From: Planomonospora parontospora
Lineage (GTDB): Bacteria > Actinomycetota > Actinomycetes > Streptosporangiales > Streptosporangiaceae
DNA: 64,000 nucleotides
Assembly (NCBI GenBank): GCA_014647935.1
Contig: BMQD01000013.1
Location: 178,694-242,693 of the forward strand
Reading direction: 5' to 3'
Shown: piece by piece, positions 35,607 through 44,016 of the stretch
Layout of the letters: each line of letters begins with the position of its first letter
Numbering within the stretch: position 1 is the first letter of the stretch
Notes under the pieces: model-generated
Told to the model about the DNA's origin: nothing
Database searches by the model: none
What the model saw: the letters and a program-made list of their open reading frames with translations, nothing else
Translations under genes and position numbers: made by a program

Positions 35607-36404
35607 TCAGGCGAAGGGCTTAAGGTCCGGCCGCTTGGGGTCGAGGTCGTCGCCGGAGGAACGGCCGCGCAGGCGGCGCAGCACCCACGGGCCGAGGTGG
35701 GTGCGGACCCACTGGACGTCCTCGCGGCGCTTGGCCCGGGGGTCGACGTTCTCCCGGGGCGGCCAGGTGAACCGCCAGTCGTCGTCGCAGGGCACGCCGA
35801 GCACCTCGCACACCTTGGCGGCCACCATCCGGTGGCCCTCCGCGTTCATGTGCAGGCGGTCGTCGCTCCACGCCCGCCAGTCCCGCAGGCCCTGCATCGA
35901 CCACTGGTCGACCAGGTGGCAGCCGTACAGGTCGGCGATGGAGCGGACGTGCAGGTAGAAGACCGCGAAGGTGCCGCGGGCGCGGCGCATCAGCGGGGTG
36001 TCGCGGGGGTCGACGCCGGTGAACAGCAGCACCTCGGCCCCGGTGTCCCGCAGCCGCCGTACGGCTCCCGCGAGCTTCTTGGCCATCCGGTCCGGATCGC
36101 TGCCCGGACGGAGCAGGTCGTTGCCGCCGGCGCAGAAGCTGACCAGGTCGGGGCGCATCTCGACGGCGACCGGCACCTGGTCGGCGACGACCTGGTCGAT
36201 GAGCTTGCCCCGCACCGCGAGGTTGGCGTAGCGGAACTCCGGGTCGAGCGCGGCCAGCCGCTCGGCCACCCGGTCGGCCCAGCCGCGGAAGCGCCCGCTC
36301 TCGACCGGCAGGCCGGAGGCGTCCACGGCGGGGTGCACGGCCGGGTCGTTCATGCCCTCGGTGAAGCTGTCGCCGAGGGCGACGAAGGACCTGTAGCGCG
36401 TCAT
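35607..36404 (-). CDS. SGNH/GDSL hydrolase
   Basis: A 265-residue esterase of the SGNH fold. Block I is FVALGDSFTEGMND with the nucleophile Ser12, block III CAGGNDLL, and block V SDDRLHMNAEGHRM with Asp/His. No signal peptide, so it is cytosolic. The C-terminal part (DDDWRFTWPPRENVDPRAKRRED...) is charged. It lies 19 bases downstream of aroQ in the shikimate operon, so it is cotranscribed, but a pathway role is not obvious. Lysophospholipase, acetylesterase or thioesterase activity is possible. Confidence 0.88.
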   Translation of the reverse strand: MTRYRSFVALGDSFTEGMNDPAVHPAVDASGLPVESGRFRGWADRVAERLAALDPEFRYANLAVRGKLIDQVVADQVPVAVEMRPDLVSFCAGGNDLLRPGSDPDRMAKKLAGAVRRLRDTGAEVLLFTGVDPRDTPLMRRARGTFAVFYLHVRSIADLYGCHLVDQWSMQGLRDWRAWSDDRLHMNAEGHRMVAAKVCEVLGVPCDDDWRFTWPPRENVDPRAKRREDVQWVRTHLGPWVLRRLRGRSSGDDLDPKRPDLKPFA

Positions 36405-36423
36405 GGGAATCCTCCGGTCCCGT

Positions 36424-36855
36424 TCAGGCCAGGTCGGCGACGGCCCGCAGTGCCAGCACGTAGGAGGCGAGGCCGAACCCGGCGATCGTCCCGGTGGCGA
36501 CGGCGGCGACCACCGAGGTGTGCCGGAACTCCTCGCGGGCGGCCGGGTTGGAGATGTGCACCTCGACCAGGGGCGCGGTGCGCTGGGCGATGGCGTCGCG
36601 CAGCGCGTAGGAGTAGTGGGTGAACGCCGCGGGGTTCAGCACCACCGGGATCTTGCCGTCGGCCGCCTCGTGCAGCCAGCCCACCAGCTCGGCCTCGTCG
36701 TCGGTCTGCCTGACCTCCACCGACAGGCCCAGCTCCCGGCCGGTCTGCCGGCAGAGCGCGGCCAGGTCGGCGAAGGTCTCCGCGCCGTAGACGTCCGGCT
36801 CGCGGGTGCCGAGCCGCGACAGGTTGGGGCCGTTGAGAACGTAGACGGTCCTCAT
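36424..36855 (-). CDS. aroQ: 3-dehydroquinate dehydratase, type II
   Basis: A 143-residue enzyme of the shikimate pathway that converts 3-dehydroquinate to 3-dehydroshikimate. The type II pattern is evident: [19 protein letters not shown] (catalytic Tyr and Arg loop), [19 protein letters not shown] and [20 protein letters not shown] with the catalytic His. It forms dodecamers. Fourth gene of aroC-K-B-Q, 70 bases after aroB. Short ribosome site GAAGAGAG before ATG 36855. Confidence 0.95.
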   Translation of the reverse strand: MRTVYVLNGPNLSRLGTREPDVYGAETFADLAALCRQTGRELGLSVEVRQTDDEAELVGWLHEAADGKIPVVLNPAAFTHYSYALRDAIAQRTAPLVEVHISNPAAREEFRHTSVVAAVATGTIAGFGLASYVLALRAVADLA

Positions 36856-36925
36856 CTGCTCTCTTCACTCCTCACTCGCGGCGCGGACGGGAGCCCCGCC
36901 CGCCGTGCCGGGTCCGCCGCCCCGC

Positions 36926-38002
36926 TCACCTGGCGATCTCGTTGTAGGCGGCCTCCAGCAGGGCCTCCGGCGGGTCCTCCAGCGCGGACACCTTCGCCAG
37001 GTCGTCCAGGACGACGAAGCGCAGCGTGGCGCCCCGGCTCTTCTTGTCCAGCCGCATGTGGTCGCGGAGCTCGGGCCAGGCCTCCCGGCGGTAGGCCGTG
37101 GGCAGGCCGACCGCGGTCAGGATCGCGCGGGTCCGGTCCACCAGGTCGATCCCGATCCGGCCGTCCAGGCGGGACAGCTCGGCGGCGTAGACCATGCCGA
37201 TGGCGACGGCCTCGCCGTGGCGCATCCGGTAGTCCTCGACCCGCTCGATGGCGTGCGCCAGCGTGTGGCCGTAGTTGAGGATCTCCCGCAGGCCGCTCTC
37301 CCGCAGGTCGGCGCCGACGACGCGGGCCTTGACCCGGATCTTCCGCTCGATCAGCTCGCGGGTGTGCCGCCCGTCGGGGTGGCGGGCGCCCTCGGGGTCG
37401 GCCTCGATGAGCGCCAGGATCTCCGGGTCGGCGATGAAGCCGCCCTTGACGATCTCCGCGAGCCCGCCGACGTAGTCGGCGCGGGGCACGGTCACCAGCG
37501 TGGCCAGGTCGCACAGGACGCCGGCGGGCGGGTGGAAGGAGCCGACGAGGTTCTTGCCCTCGGGGGTGTTGATGCCGGTCTTGCCGCCGACCGCGGCGTC
37601 CACCATGCCGAGCAGGGTGGTCGGGACCTGCACCACCTTGACGCCGCGCAGCCAGGTGGCGGCGGCGAACCCGGCCAGGTCGGTGGTGGCTCCGCCGCCG
37701 ACGCCGACCACGGCGTCGGAGCGGGTCATGCCGTGGCGGCCGAAGGCCGACCAGAGCCCGGCGGCCACCTCGGCCGTCTTGGCCCGCTCGGCGTCGGGCA
37801 CCGGGAGCCGGACGACCTCGTAGCCGGCCGCCTCGATCGCGCCGCAGACGGGCCGGGCGATCTCCGGCAGGCCCTCCGGGTGCACGACCGCGACGGTGCG
37901 CACCCGGGGCCCGAGCAGGCCGGGCAGCTCGCCGAGCACGCCGGTGCCCACCACGACGTCGTACGGGGACTCCCCGCCGACGCTGATCCTGGTGATCGTC
38001 AC
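36926..38002 (-). CDS. aroB: 3-dehydroquinate synthase
   Basis: A 358-residue NAD+ and metal-dependent enzyme converting DAHP to 3-dehydroquinate. [21 protein letters not shown] and [10 protein letters not shown] are the NAD and substrate loops; metal ligands are in [18 protein letters not shown] and [11 protein letters not shown]. The start is GTG 38002, overlapping the aroK stop by four bases (GTGA), indicating translational coupling. The N-terminus reads [23 protein letters not shown]. Cytosolic. Confidence 0.95.
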   Translation of the reverse strand: MTITRISVGGESPYDVVVGTGVLGELPGLLGPRVRTVAVVHPEGLPEIARPVCGAIEAAGYEVVRLPVPDAERAKTAEVAAGLWSAFGRHGMTRSDAVVGVGGGATTDLAGFAAATWLRGVKVVQVPTTLLGMVDAAVGGKTGINTPEGKNLVGSFHPPAGVLCDLATLVTVPRADYVGGLAEIVKGGFIADPEILALIEADPEGARHPDGRHTRELIERKIRVKARVVGADLRESGLREILNYGHTLAHAIERVEDYRMRHGEAVAIGMVYAAELSRLDGRIGIDLVDRTRAILTAVGLPTAYRREAWPELRDHMRLDKKSRGATLRFVVLDDLAKVSALEDPPEALLEAAYNEIAR

Positions 38003-38499
38003 GCCAGTCCCCTCACGATCTCGTCGACGACCTCGGCGGGCTCGCGCTCGTCCGTGGCGACCGTCACGACCGCCAGCGCCTCGTAGACCGGGCGACGGGC
38101 GTCCATCAGCTTCTTCAGCTGGCTGCGCGGGTTGAACACCAGCAGCGGCCGGGCCGAGCCCAGGCCCACCCGGCTCACCGCCTGCGAGAGGCCGACCTCG
38201 AGGTAGACGACGCGGTGGCCGGCCAGCAGCCCGCGGGTCGTCTCGTCCAGGACCGCGCCGCCGCCCAGGGAGAGCACGCCGTCGTGCTCGGCCAGCGCCC
38301 GCCGTACGGCCTCGGCCTCCAGCGCGCGGAAGCGCTCCTCGCCGTCCTCGACGAAGATGTCGCTCACCGGCTTGCCCGCCGCGGCCTCCACTTCGGCGTC
38401 GGTGTCGCGGAAGGCGACCCCGAGCCGCTCGGCCAGCAGCCTGCCCACGGTCGACTTGCCCGACCCGGGAGCACCGATCAGTACGGCGCGCGGTCCCAT
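37999..38499 (-). CDS. aroK: Shikimate kinase
   Basis: A 166-residue P-loop kinase that phosphorylates shikimate at O-3. Walker [10 protein letters not shown] is at about 8-16, the substrate loop is [12 protein letters not shown], and GGGAVLDE and RRPVYEALA lid motifs follow. ATG 38499 ([14 protein letters not shown]) is preferred over GTG 38553, because GAGGG lies five bases upstream and the family usually begins near the P-loop. Overlaps aroB by four bases. Second gene of the operon, 57 bases after aroC. Confidence 0.95.
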   Translation of the reverse strand: MGPRAVLIGAPGSGKSTVGRLLAERLGVAFRDTDAEVEAAAGKPVSDIFVEDGEERFRALEAEAVRRALAEHDGVLSLGGGAVLDETTRGLLAGHRVVYLEVGLSQAVSRVGLGSARPLLVFNPRSQLKKLMDARRPVYEALAVVTVATDEREPAEVVDEIVRGLA

Positions 38500-38556
38500 C
38501 ACAGCCCTCGATCCGCTCTCTCGCTCGGTCGGTCCGGTCACCCGGCCGACCACCGA

Positions 38557-39735
38557 CTACTTGATCACCAGTGACGACAGGTAGCCCGACACGTTGCGGG
38601 CGACCTCCTCGACGGAGTCGCCGCCGAACTTCTCGATCGCGGCGTCGGCCAGGACCAGCGCGACCATCGCCTCGGCGACGATCGCGGCGGCCGGGACCGC
38701 GCAGACGTCGGAGCGCTCGTGGTGGGCGCGGGCGGCCTCGCCGGTCAGCACGTCGATCGTGGCCAGCGCGCGCGGCACGGTGGAGATCGGCTTCATCGCG
38801 GCGCTGACGCGCAGCGCCTCGCCGTTGGTCATGCCGCCCTCGACGCCGCCGGCCCGGTTGGTGATCCGGCGCACGCCGTCGGAGGTGTTCTCGATCTCGT
38901 CGTGGGCCCGGGAGCCGGGGCGGCGGGCGGTCTCGAAGCCGTCGCCGACCGCGACGCCCTTGATCGCCTGGATGCCCATCAGCGCGGCGGCGAGGCGGGC
39001 GTCGAGGCGGCGGTCCCAGTGGGTGTAGCTGCCCAGGCCCGGCGGGAGGCCGTAGGCGAGCACCTCGACGACGCCGCCGAGGGTGTCGCCGTCCTTGTGG
39101 GCCCTGTCGATCTCGGCGACCATCGCGGCGCTGCCGGCCGGGTCGGCGCAGCGCACCGGGTCGGCGTCGACGGCGTCCATGTCGCCGGGGCCCGGCACGA
39201 CGCCCTCGGTGGTCTGCGCCGAGCCGATGGAGACGACGTGGCTGACGATGTCGACGCCGAGGGCCTGCTTGAGGAAGCCCCTGGCGACCTGGCCGAGGGC
39301 GACGCGGGCGGCGGTCTCGCGGGCGCTGGCCCGGTCGAGCACCGGGCGGGCGTCGTCGAAGCCGTACTTCTGCATGCCGGCGAGGTCGGCGTGGCCGGGG
39401 CGGGGGCGGGAGCGCGGCGCGTTGCGGGCCTGGCCCTCCAGCACCGCCGGGTCCACCGGGTCGGCGGCCATGACGGTCTCCCACTTGGGCCACTCGGTGT
39501 TGCCCACGCGGATCGCGACGGGGCTGCCGAGCGTGCGGCCGTGCCGTACGCCGCCGACGATCGTGACCAGGTCCTGCTCGAACTTCATCCGGGCGCCGCG
39601 GCCGTAGCCCAGGCGGCGCCTGGCCAGCGCCCTGTCGATGTCGGCCGTCGTCACCTCCACCCCGGCGGGCAGCCCTTCGAGGATCGCGACGAGTTCGGGG
39701 CCGTGGGACTCTCCGGCGGTCAACCAGCGCAACAT
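38557..39735 (-). CDS. aroC: Chorismate synthase
   Basis: A 392-residue FMN-dependent enzyme that converts EPSP to chorismate, the last step of the shikimate pathway. Signatures are [29 protein letters not shown] and [21 protein letters not shown]. First gene of the aroC-aroK-aroB-aroQ operon. A clean ribosome site is absent before ATG 39735; the upstream region has AAGACT seven bases before it. aroA is not present in this window. Confidence 0.96.
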   Translation of the reverse strand: MLRWLTAGESHGPELVAILEGLPAGVEVTTADIDRALARRRLGYGRGARMKFEQDLVTIVGGVRHGRTLGSPVAIRVGNTEWPKWETVMAADPVDPAVLEGQARNAPRSRPRPGHADLAGMQKYGFDDARPVLDRASARETAARVALGQVARGFLKQALGVDIVSHVVSIGSAQTTEGVVPGPGDMDAVDADPVRCADPAGSAAMVAEIDRAHKDGDTLGGVVEVLAYGLPPGLGSYTHWDRRLDARLAAALMGIQAIKGVAVGDGFETARRPGSRAHDEIENTSDGVRRITNRAGGVEGGMTNGEALRVSAAMKPISTVPRALATIDVLTGEAARAHHERSDVCAVPAAAIVAEAMVALVLADAAIEKFGGDSVEEVARNVSGYLSSLVIK

Positions 39736-39872
39736 GGGGACCAGTCTTCCATGTGTCGCCCACTGGAATGGCCGCAGCTCAACAGGTGAGACACCGGCGG
39801 ATCTCCCCGCACATCCCGCGTTCCCGAAAAATTGATACTCCGGAATTTCGGATTATCGGTTAGCGTGGAGTC

Positions 39873-40832
39873 ATGAACGCGATCCTCAGCATCTCCCTGG
39901 CGACCGCTCTGGTCGCGGCCCCGGCCGCCCCGGCGGCCGCCCTCGCCCCCGCCGACCTCAAGGACGCAGAGGCCGTGCTCGCCTACATCGCGGCCCACCC
40001 CGGCGACGTCGCGCTGGTGACCCGGGGCATCAGCCACAACGCCGGCCGCCTCGCCCCGGTGGCCTCCAGCATCAAGATCGTCCATCTCGCCGCCTACGCC
40101 GACGCGGTCCGCCGGGGCAGGGCCGCACCGGGCGACCGCGTCCCGGTGGCCCTGTGGAACGCCTACCACGTGCCCGGCACCGACGGCGGCGCCCACGAGC
40201 GGGCGCTCGAGCGGCTGGCGCCCGGCGCGAGCGTCACACTCGACCAGCTCGTCTCCGCCATGATCGAGGAGAGCGACAACGCCGCCGCCGACCTGCTCCG
40301 CGACCGGCTCGGCCCCGGCGAGCTGCGCAGGATCGCGCGGACCGGCGTCGGCACGATCAACGGCGAGATCCTGCGCGCCTTCGGCGGCTGCACGCTGCCG
40401 GCCGACGCCTGCCTGAAGCGGTACGTCAAGGCGGGGAAGCAGGTGAAGCCCGCGCTGCCGGACTTCGCCCGGCAGGCCGCCTGGGCCGCGACCGTGACCC
40501 GTGTGGAGCCCGGCGTCCTGCGCCGGGTGCTCGCCGGGCTCAGGAAGGACCCGGTGGCGAGCAGGCACCTGGAGTGGCCGATGCGCCGGCCCGGCGCCGA
40601 CCCGGCCGAGCTGCGGATCGGCACCAAGGGCGGTTCGCTGCCCGGCGTCATCAGCGAGGCCATGTACACCGCCCGGCCCGGCGAGAGGCCGCGCGAGACC
40701 GTCCTGGTCCTGCACCGGCTCCCGGAGGCCACCTGGTACTCCGGGATGCGCAGCTATGCTCATCAGCAGTTCATCCTGGAGCTGGCGACCGAGCCCGCCT
40801 TCTTCGCGAAGGTGCGCGCGGCGCTGAAGTGA
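39873..40832 (+). CDS. Secreted serine hydrolase, class A beta-lactamase fold
   Basis: A 319-residue secreted protein: signal MNAILSISLATALVAAPAAPAAALA. The active-site motifs are SSIK (Ser-x-x-Lys, about 65-68), ESDNAAAD as the SDN element (about 135), and GTKGGSLPGV as KTG-like (about 253). Such proteins are beta-lactamases or DD-peptidase-like; the KGG in place of KTG and the unusual helix between suggest a non-classical substrate. It has a leaderless-type TAGCGT-N6-ATG start (39861). The following CTG-started regulator is 23 bases away. Confidence 0.85.
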   Translation: MNAILSISLATALVAAPAAPAAALAPADLKDAEAVLAYIAAHPGDVALVTRGISHNAGRLAPVASSIKIVHLAAYADAVRRGRAAPGDRVPVALWNAYHVPGTDGGAHERALERLAPGASVTLDQLVSAMIEESDNAAADLLRDRLGPGELRRIARTGVGTINGEILRAFGGCTLPADACLKRYVKAGKQVKPALPDFARQAAWAATVTRVEPGVLRRVLAGLRKDPVASRHLEWPMRRPGADPAELRIGTKGGSLPGVISEAMYTARPGERPRETVLVLHRLPEATWYSGMRSYAHQQFILELATEPAFFAKVRAALK

Positions 40833-40855
40833 GACAGCAGTGAGGTGAGGTTCCG

Positions 40856-41347
40856 CTGACCGGCGTCGACGACAGACTCCAGGACCTCGAGGCGCGGGTC
40901 GCGGCCCTGGAGGCCCGGCTCGCCGCCCCCGCGGCGCGGGAGCCGGAGGCGGCCGACGACGAGACCGGCCTGTTCGCCTACGGCGGCCGGGCCCGCTTCG
41001 GCGGCTACCAGTGGGAGTGGGAGATCCGCCGCTTCCCCGGCTGGCTGCTCCGGCGGCCGGCCGGGCCGCTGGCCGCCGTGCTGGCCGCCGCCGGGCACCC
41101 GGCGCGCTTCGAGATCCTGCAGCTGCTGGCCACCGGGCCCAGGCCCATCGCCGAGCTGCAGACCGCGCTGGGACTGGCCTCCCCCGGCCAGCTCTACCAC
41201 CACCTCAAGACGCTGGCCTCGGCCGGCCTGGTCGAGCAGCCCGAGCGGGGCGTCTACCGGGTGCCGGCGCACGCGATCTTCCCCGTGCTCGCCCTGGCCG
41301 CCGCCGCCACCGACGTGGCCGAACGCTCCGGCACGGAGACCGGCTGA
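40856..41347 (+). CDS. ArsR-like winged-helix regulator with N-terminal coiled coil, CTG start
   Basis: The frame is bounded by TGA at 40841 and runs without any ATG, GTG or TTG until GTG 41078, yet residues before that are clearly coding: VDDRLQDLEARVAALEARLAAP is a coiled coil and GLFAYGGRARFGGYQWEWEIRRFPGWLL is well conserved in style. The likely start is CTG 40856, six bases after GAGG. That gives 163 residues. The C-terminal winged helix is HPARFEILQLLATGPRPIAELQTALGLASPGQLYHHLKTLASAGLVEQPERGVYRV, ArsR-like. It follows the secreted hydrolase gene by 23 bases and may regulate it. Confidence 0.72.
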   Translation: MTGVDDRLQDLEARVAALEARLAAPAAREPEAADDETGLFAYGGRARFGGYQWEWEIRRFPGWLLRRPAGPLAAVLAAAGHPARFEILQLLATGPRPIAELQTALGLASPGQLYHHLKTLASAGLVEQPERGVYRVPAHAIFPVLALAAAATDVAERSGTETG

Positions 41348-41405
41348 CGGCGGGCATCGGGCGGTCGACGGTTCCGACGTACCGGCCGCCCGTTAACATC
41401 GGCGC

Positions 41406-41969
41406 ATGACGCTCGAAGATCAGCTCTCCGCGCTCGCCGGGGTCGGGATCGGCCTCGCCCCGGGCAGGACCGTGGCGGAGCTGCTGCACTCGTTCCCCCG
41501 CGAGGCGTACGAGAGCGAGCCGTTCACCCTGCTGCTGTTCGTGCTGGGAATCGAGGTCGAGGCCGAGCCGTGGGGACGCCGGTTCTCCGAGCGCGTGTGG
41601 AACTTCGACACCGAGTGCGTCCACGGTCCCGGAGCCTACGTGGAGATCACCCGGCGGCTCTGCCTGATCGCGGGCCGCCCCGACGCGCTGACCGACGTGC
41701 GCGACCACGTCGACCTCGGCACCGGCGAGGCCTGGCTCGAGTACACCGCCGGCGGCCGGCGGCGGCGCTGGACCGTCGACGTCGTCGACGACTGGGCCGA
41801 CCCGATGGTCGTCTCCTACCTGATGGACGAGCTGGAGGGTGACGGCCGCCGCTTCCACGCCATGGACAACGGCCAGGCCTCGGTGCTGATGCTCCTCACC
41901 GAGGACGAGGCCCGCCGGCTGAACGGGCTCATCGGCGAGGAGCTGATCGTCCCGGCCGTCCCGGCCTGA
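41406..41969 (+). CDS. Hypothetical protein (187 aa)
   Basis: MTLEDQLSALAGVGIGLAPGRTVAELLHSF and on; a soluble, acidic alpha/beta protein with no recognised domain. A leaderless promoter TAACAT-N6-ATG (41394-41405) supports the start. Trp-rich WGRRFSERVWNFDTECVHGPGAYVEITRRLCLIAG and the C-terminal LLTEDEARRLNGLIGEELIVP. Its stop overlaps the convergent DUF998 gene by 41 bases. Confidence 0.75.
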   Translation: MTLEDQLSALAGVGIGLAPGRTVAELLHSFPREAYESEPFTLLLFVLGIEVEAEPWGRRFSERVWNFDTECVHGPGAYVEITRRLCLIAGRPDALTDVRDHVDLGTGEAWLEYTAGGRRRRWTVDVVDDWADPMVVSYLMDELEGDGRRFHAMDNGQASVLMLLTEDEARRLNGLIGEELIVPAVPA

Positions 41970-42621
41970 CCGGGGAGAGCGGCCGGCGCGGGGCACGGAG
42001 GTCCCGCGGCAGGCCCCTCGTGATCCGGACCGCCAGGGCCGCCACGAACGCGAACTGGACCGCCGACGCGATCAGCAGCCGTACGGTGAGGCTGCTCGGG
42101 TCGGGCCACCCGATGAGCGCGAAGACCCCGGCCGGGACCGCCAGGCACGCCGCCGGCCAGCCGCGCCGGCCGGCGGCCGCGAAGCTCCGCGCCAGCACGA
42201 GGCAGGCCGCGGTCCACGACAGGGACGCCAGCAGGAAGCCCGCCTCGTGCAGGACGCCGGACACGGTGTAGTCGGGCATCCCCGCGGGCGCGCCCGGCGG
42301 GAAACCGGCCCCCGGGTCGGTGGGGAAGATCCCGGCCATGATCATCCCCACCCCGCTGAGGCCCAGCAGCACGGGGGCCCAGGTGGAGCCCGGCCCGGGA
42401 TGCAGCGCCCGCCGTACACCGGCGGCGAAGCCCAGGTACAGCAGGCCCGCGGCGATGAAGTTCGCGACCTGGATCCAGCCCCGGTCACCGAGGCTCAGCA
42501 GGCTGAGCGGGTGGCGGGCCGGGTCGAATCCCTCGCGGGTGAGCGCCTGGACGAGCCACACCCCCAGGAACACCGGGCCGATGGCGACGCCGCAGGCCTG
42601 CAGGCGGGTGGTGGACGGCAT
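41929..42621 (-). CDS. DUF998 family membrane protein
   Basis: A 230-residue polytopic protein with about six helices (for example GVAIGPVFLGVWLVQALT, IQVANFIAAGLLYLGFAAGV, GAPAGMPDYTVSGVLHEAGFLLASL). DUF998 proteins are uncharacterised. The basic Arg/Pro-rich tail (LPRDLRAPRRPLSPVRPGRPGR) is read through a region convergently overlapping the neighbouring gene by 41 bases, so the true stop may be a little earlier, but no earlier stop exists in frame. Ribosome site GAGGAGG precedes ATG 42621. Confidence 0.82.
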   Translation of the reverse strand: MPSTTRLQACGVAIGPVFLGVWLVQALTREGFDPARHPLSLLSLGDRGWIQVANFIAAGLLYLGFAAGVRRALHPGPGSTWAPVLLGLSGVGMIMAGIFPTDPGAGFPPGAPAGMPDYTVSGVLHEAGFLLASLSWTAACLVLARSFAAAGRRGWPAACLAVPAGVFALIGWPDPSSLTVRLLIASAVQFAFVAALAVRITRGLPRDLRAPRRPLSPVRPGRPGRSAPRR

Positions 42622-42639
42622 GGGGTCCTCCTCTCCGGA

Positions 42640-42810
42640 AGCGGGCGCCTGCCGTGGCGCCCCGCACCGGAGACGTCGGAACCGCCCGCCCGCTTCCGGA
42701 CATCCGGCGGGCGGGACCGGCGAGTTTCGCCGCGTTCACATCCGTGTGCTCGACCTGCCCGCAGGCGGTGCAGGGGAAGAGTGCCCGGCTCTCGTCGTGG
42801 TCGTGCCGGC
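42640..42810 (-). pseudogene. Remnant of an IS200/IS605-type tnpB C-terminus
   Basis: In one minus-strand frame the sequence reads RALFPCTACGQVEHTDVNAAKLAG, which is the zinc-ribbon and DVNAA signature at the end of TnpB, followed by KLAG-PARRMSGSGRAVP typical of TnpB tails. The rest of tnpB and the insertion ends are absent. The remnant overlaps the last about 25 codons of mepB in another frame, so the IS event apparently replaced or fused with the mepB 3' end. Confidence 0.6.
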
Positions 42811-43371
42811 GCCGTCCTGCGGGTGGTAGAGCCCTCGGGCGCGGGCCGGGTCGAAAGGCCCGTCCTGGTGCAGGTCCAGGAAGAAGTCCGCCTGCCACGC
42901 CTGCGCGCTACCGGCCTGGCGGTTCGTGGTGGTCACCCAGGGCGGGTAGACGCGGAAGGCGCGTTTCCCACCGGAACCGTTCGCCGACACGACACCGTGT
43001 TCGCGGAGCGCGTCCGTGGGAAAGACGAACTGACCGAAGTGGTGACGGTCGCGGGTACTGATGACGAAGAGGTCGACGGGGTCCGCGGCGTCGAAGGGCT
43101 GGATGGGGCCGGCCGGGGACCTCTTCCAGACGGTGACGAACTGGCCTGCCTTGGTGGGGGTCGTCTTGGCTGCGCGGAACCGGATGGACAGGCCGTCAAG
43201 GGTGAACCCGTGGGCGGCGTAGGCGGCGCCCTCGGCTTCGGGCACCGGCTGCGAGCACGTGAACCCGCAGGGGTCGTAGACGAGCGCCTTCGCCGCGATG
43301 AGATCTCCGTGGGCCGAAGCGGTGTCCGACCACGGTTCGAGATCGGATGAGCACGCGCGGTTCGTCGTCAT
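42736..43371 (-). CDS. MepB family protein with an aberrant C-terminus
   Basis: A 211-residue protein whose residues 60-180 match MepB: GLSIRFRAAKTTPTKAGQFVTVWKRSPAGPIQPFD, VDLFVISTRDRHHFGQFVFPTDALREHGVVS, KRAFRVYPPWVTTTNRQAGSAQAWQADFFLDL. MepB is encoded with the staphylococcal multidrug efflux pump MepA, and its function is unknown. The last about 28 residues (PQDGAGTTTTRAGHSSPAPPAGRSSTRM) do not resemble the family and are out-of-frame TnpB-remnant DNA, so the natural end was near LYHP. The 237-bp upstream gap is gene-free. Confidence 0.75.
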   Translation of the reverse strand: MTTNRACSSDLEPWSDTASAHGDLIAAKALVYDPCGFTCSQPVPEAEGAAYAAHGFTLDGLSIRFRAAKTTPTKAGQFVTVWKRSPAGPIQPFDAADPVDLFVISTRDRHHFGQFVFPTDALREHGVVSANGSGGKRAFRVYPPWVTTTNRQAGSAQAWQADFFLDLHQDGPFDPARARGLYHPQDGAGTTTTRAGHSSPAPPAGRSSTRM

Positions 43372-43559
43372 CCGTCCACCCTGTCACAGGTACGTGGAGG
43401 CAGCCGGTTCGGTTTGAGGGCCACGCTCCCGTCGCGGTGATGTGAATGCTGCCGGTGCGTCCGGGAACGCAGACGGGGCGTGCGAGGTCGTTGTGTGACG
43501 GACGACCTGGACGCCCTGCCGGCAGCACTTCACGTGAAGATCGGCGACGGGATCGGAGA

Positions 43560-43591
43560 GGGCCGGCGGGCGGCTTTCCGTCCGCCGGCCC
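43560..43591 (-). terminator. Terminator hairpin downstream of the ABM-domain gene
   Basis: GGGCCGGCGG (43560-43569) pairs with CCGCCGGCCC (43582-43591) around a 12-base loop, about 18 bases past the stop codon of the monooxygenase-like gene. Confidence 0.7.
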
Positions 43592-43608
43592 GTCCCGCCG
43601 CTTCCGGC

Positions 43609-43905
43609 TCAGGGGAGCTTGACCGCCAGCAGGTCCACCGGGCGGATGTCCGGGGCCGCGCTCAGCATGGTCGGCGCCGCCTCCATCAGCGCCGCGGCGA
43701 TCCGGCCCTCCAGGTGGGCGGTGCGCCCCTCCTCGTCGGCGAAGGTGTCGAAGACCCCGAAAGTGTTCGCGTCCAGCCGGAAGGCGAACCAGGTGAGGGT
43801 GTGGTCCTCCTGGCGGGCCAGTTCGAGCGCCTCGCCCAGCAGGGCCTCGACCTTGTCGGCGTACTCCGGCTTGGCCTCGATCCGGGCCAGCAGTCCGATC
43901 TTCAT
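43609..43905 (-). CDS. ABM-domain (antibiotic biosynthesis monooxygenase-like) protein
   Basis: A 98-residue dimeric alpha/beta-barrel protein (MKIGLLARIEAKPEYADKVEALLGEALELARQEDHTLTWFAFRLDANTFGVFDTFADEEGRTAHLEG). The ferredoxin-like fold with Trp and Phe lining is typical of cofactor-free monooxygenases and putative quinol monooxygenases, such as YgiN. Cytosolic. Divergent from a GlxA/AraC-type regulator 111 bases away, which is the likely controller. Ribosome site GAGGAG before ATG 43905. Confidence 0.88.
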   Translation of the reverse strand: MKIGLLARIEAKPEYADKVEALLGEALELARQEDHTLTWFAFRLDANTFGVFDTFADEEGRTAHLEGRIAAALMEAAPTMLSAAPDIRPVDLLAVKLP

Positions 43906-44016
43906 CAGGTGCTCCTCATCTCGGTGTCGGGAGGAATCTCGGTGTCAGCAGAAACCTAAGACCGCGCCGGTCCCGACCCCAGGGGCGGAAACGACTTCTC
44001 CGGTACCGTTTCCGTC

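Noticed and set aside
36926-39763. 945-codon minus-strand frame spanning aroC, aroK and aroB
   Set aside because: Only its last 358 codons (from GTG 38002) are aroB; the rest is an out-of-frame reading of aroC and aroK.
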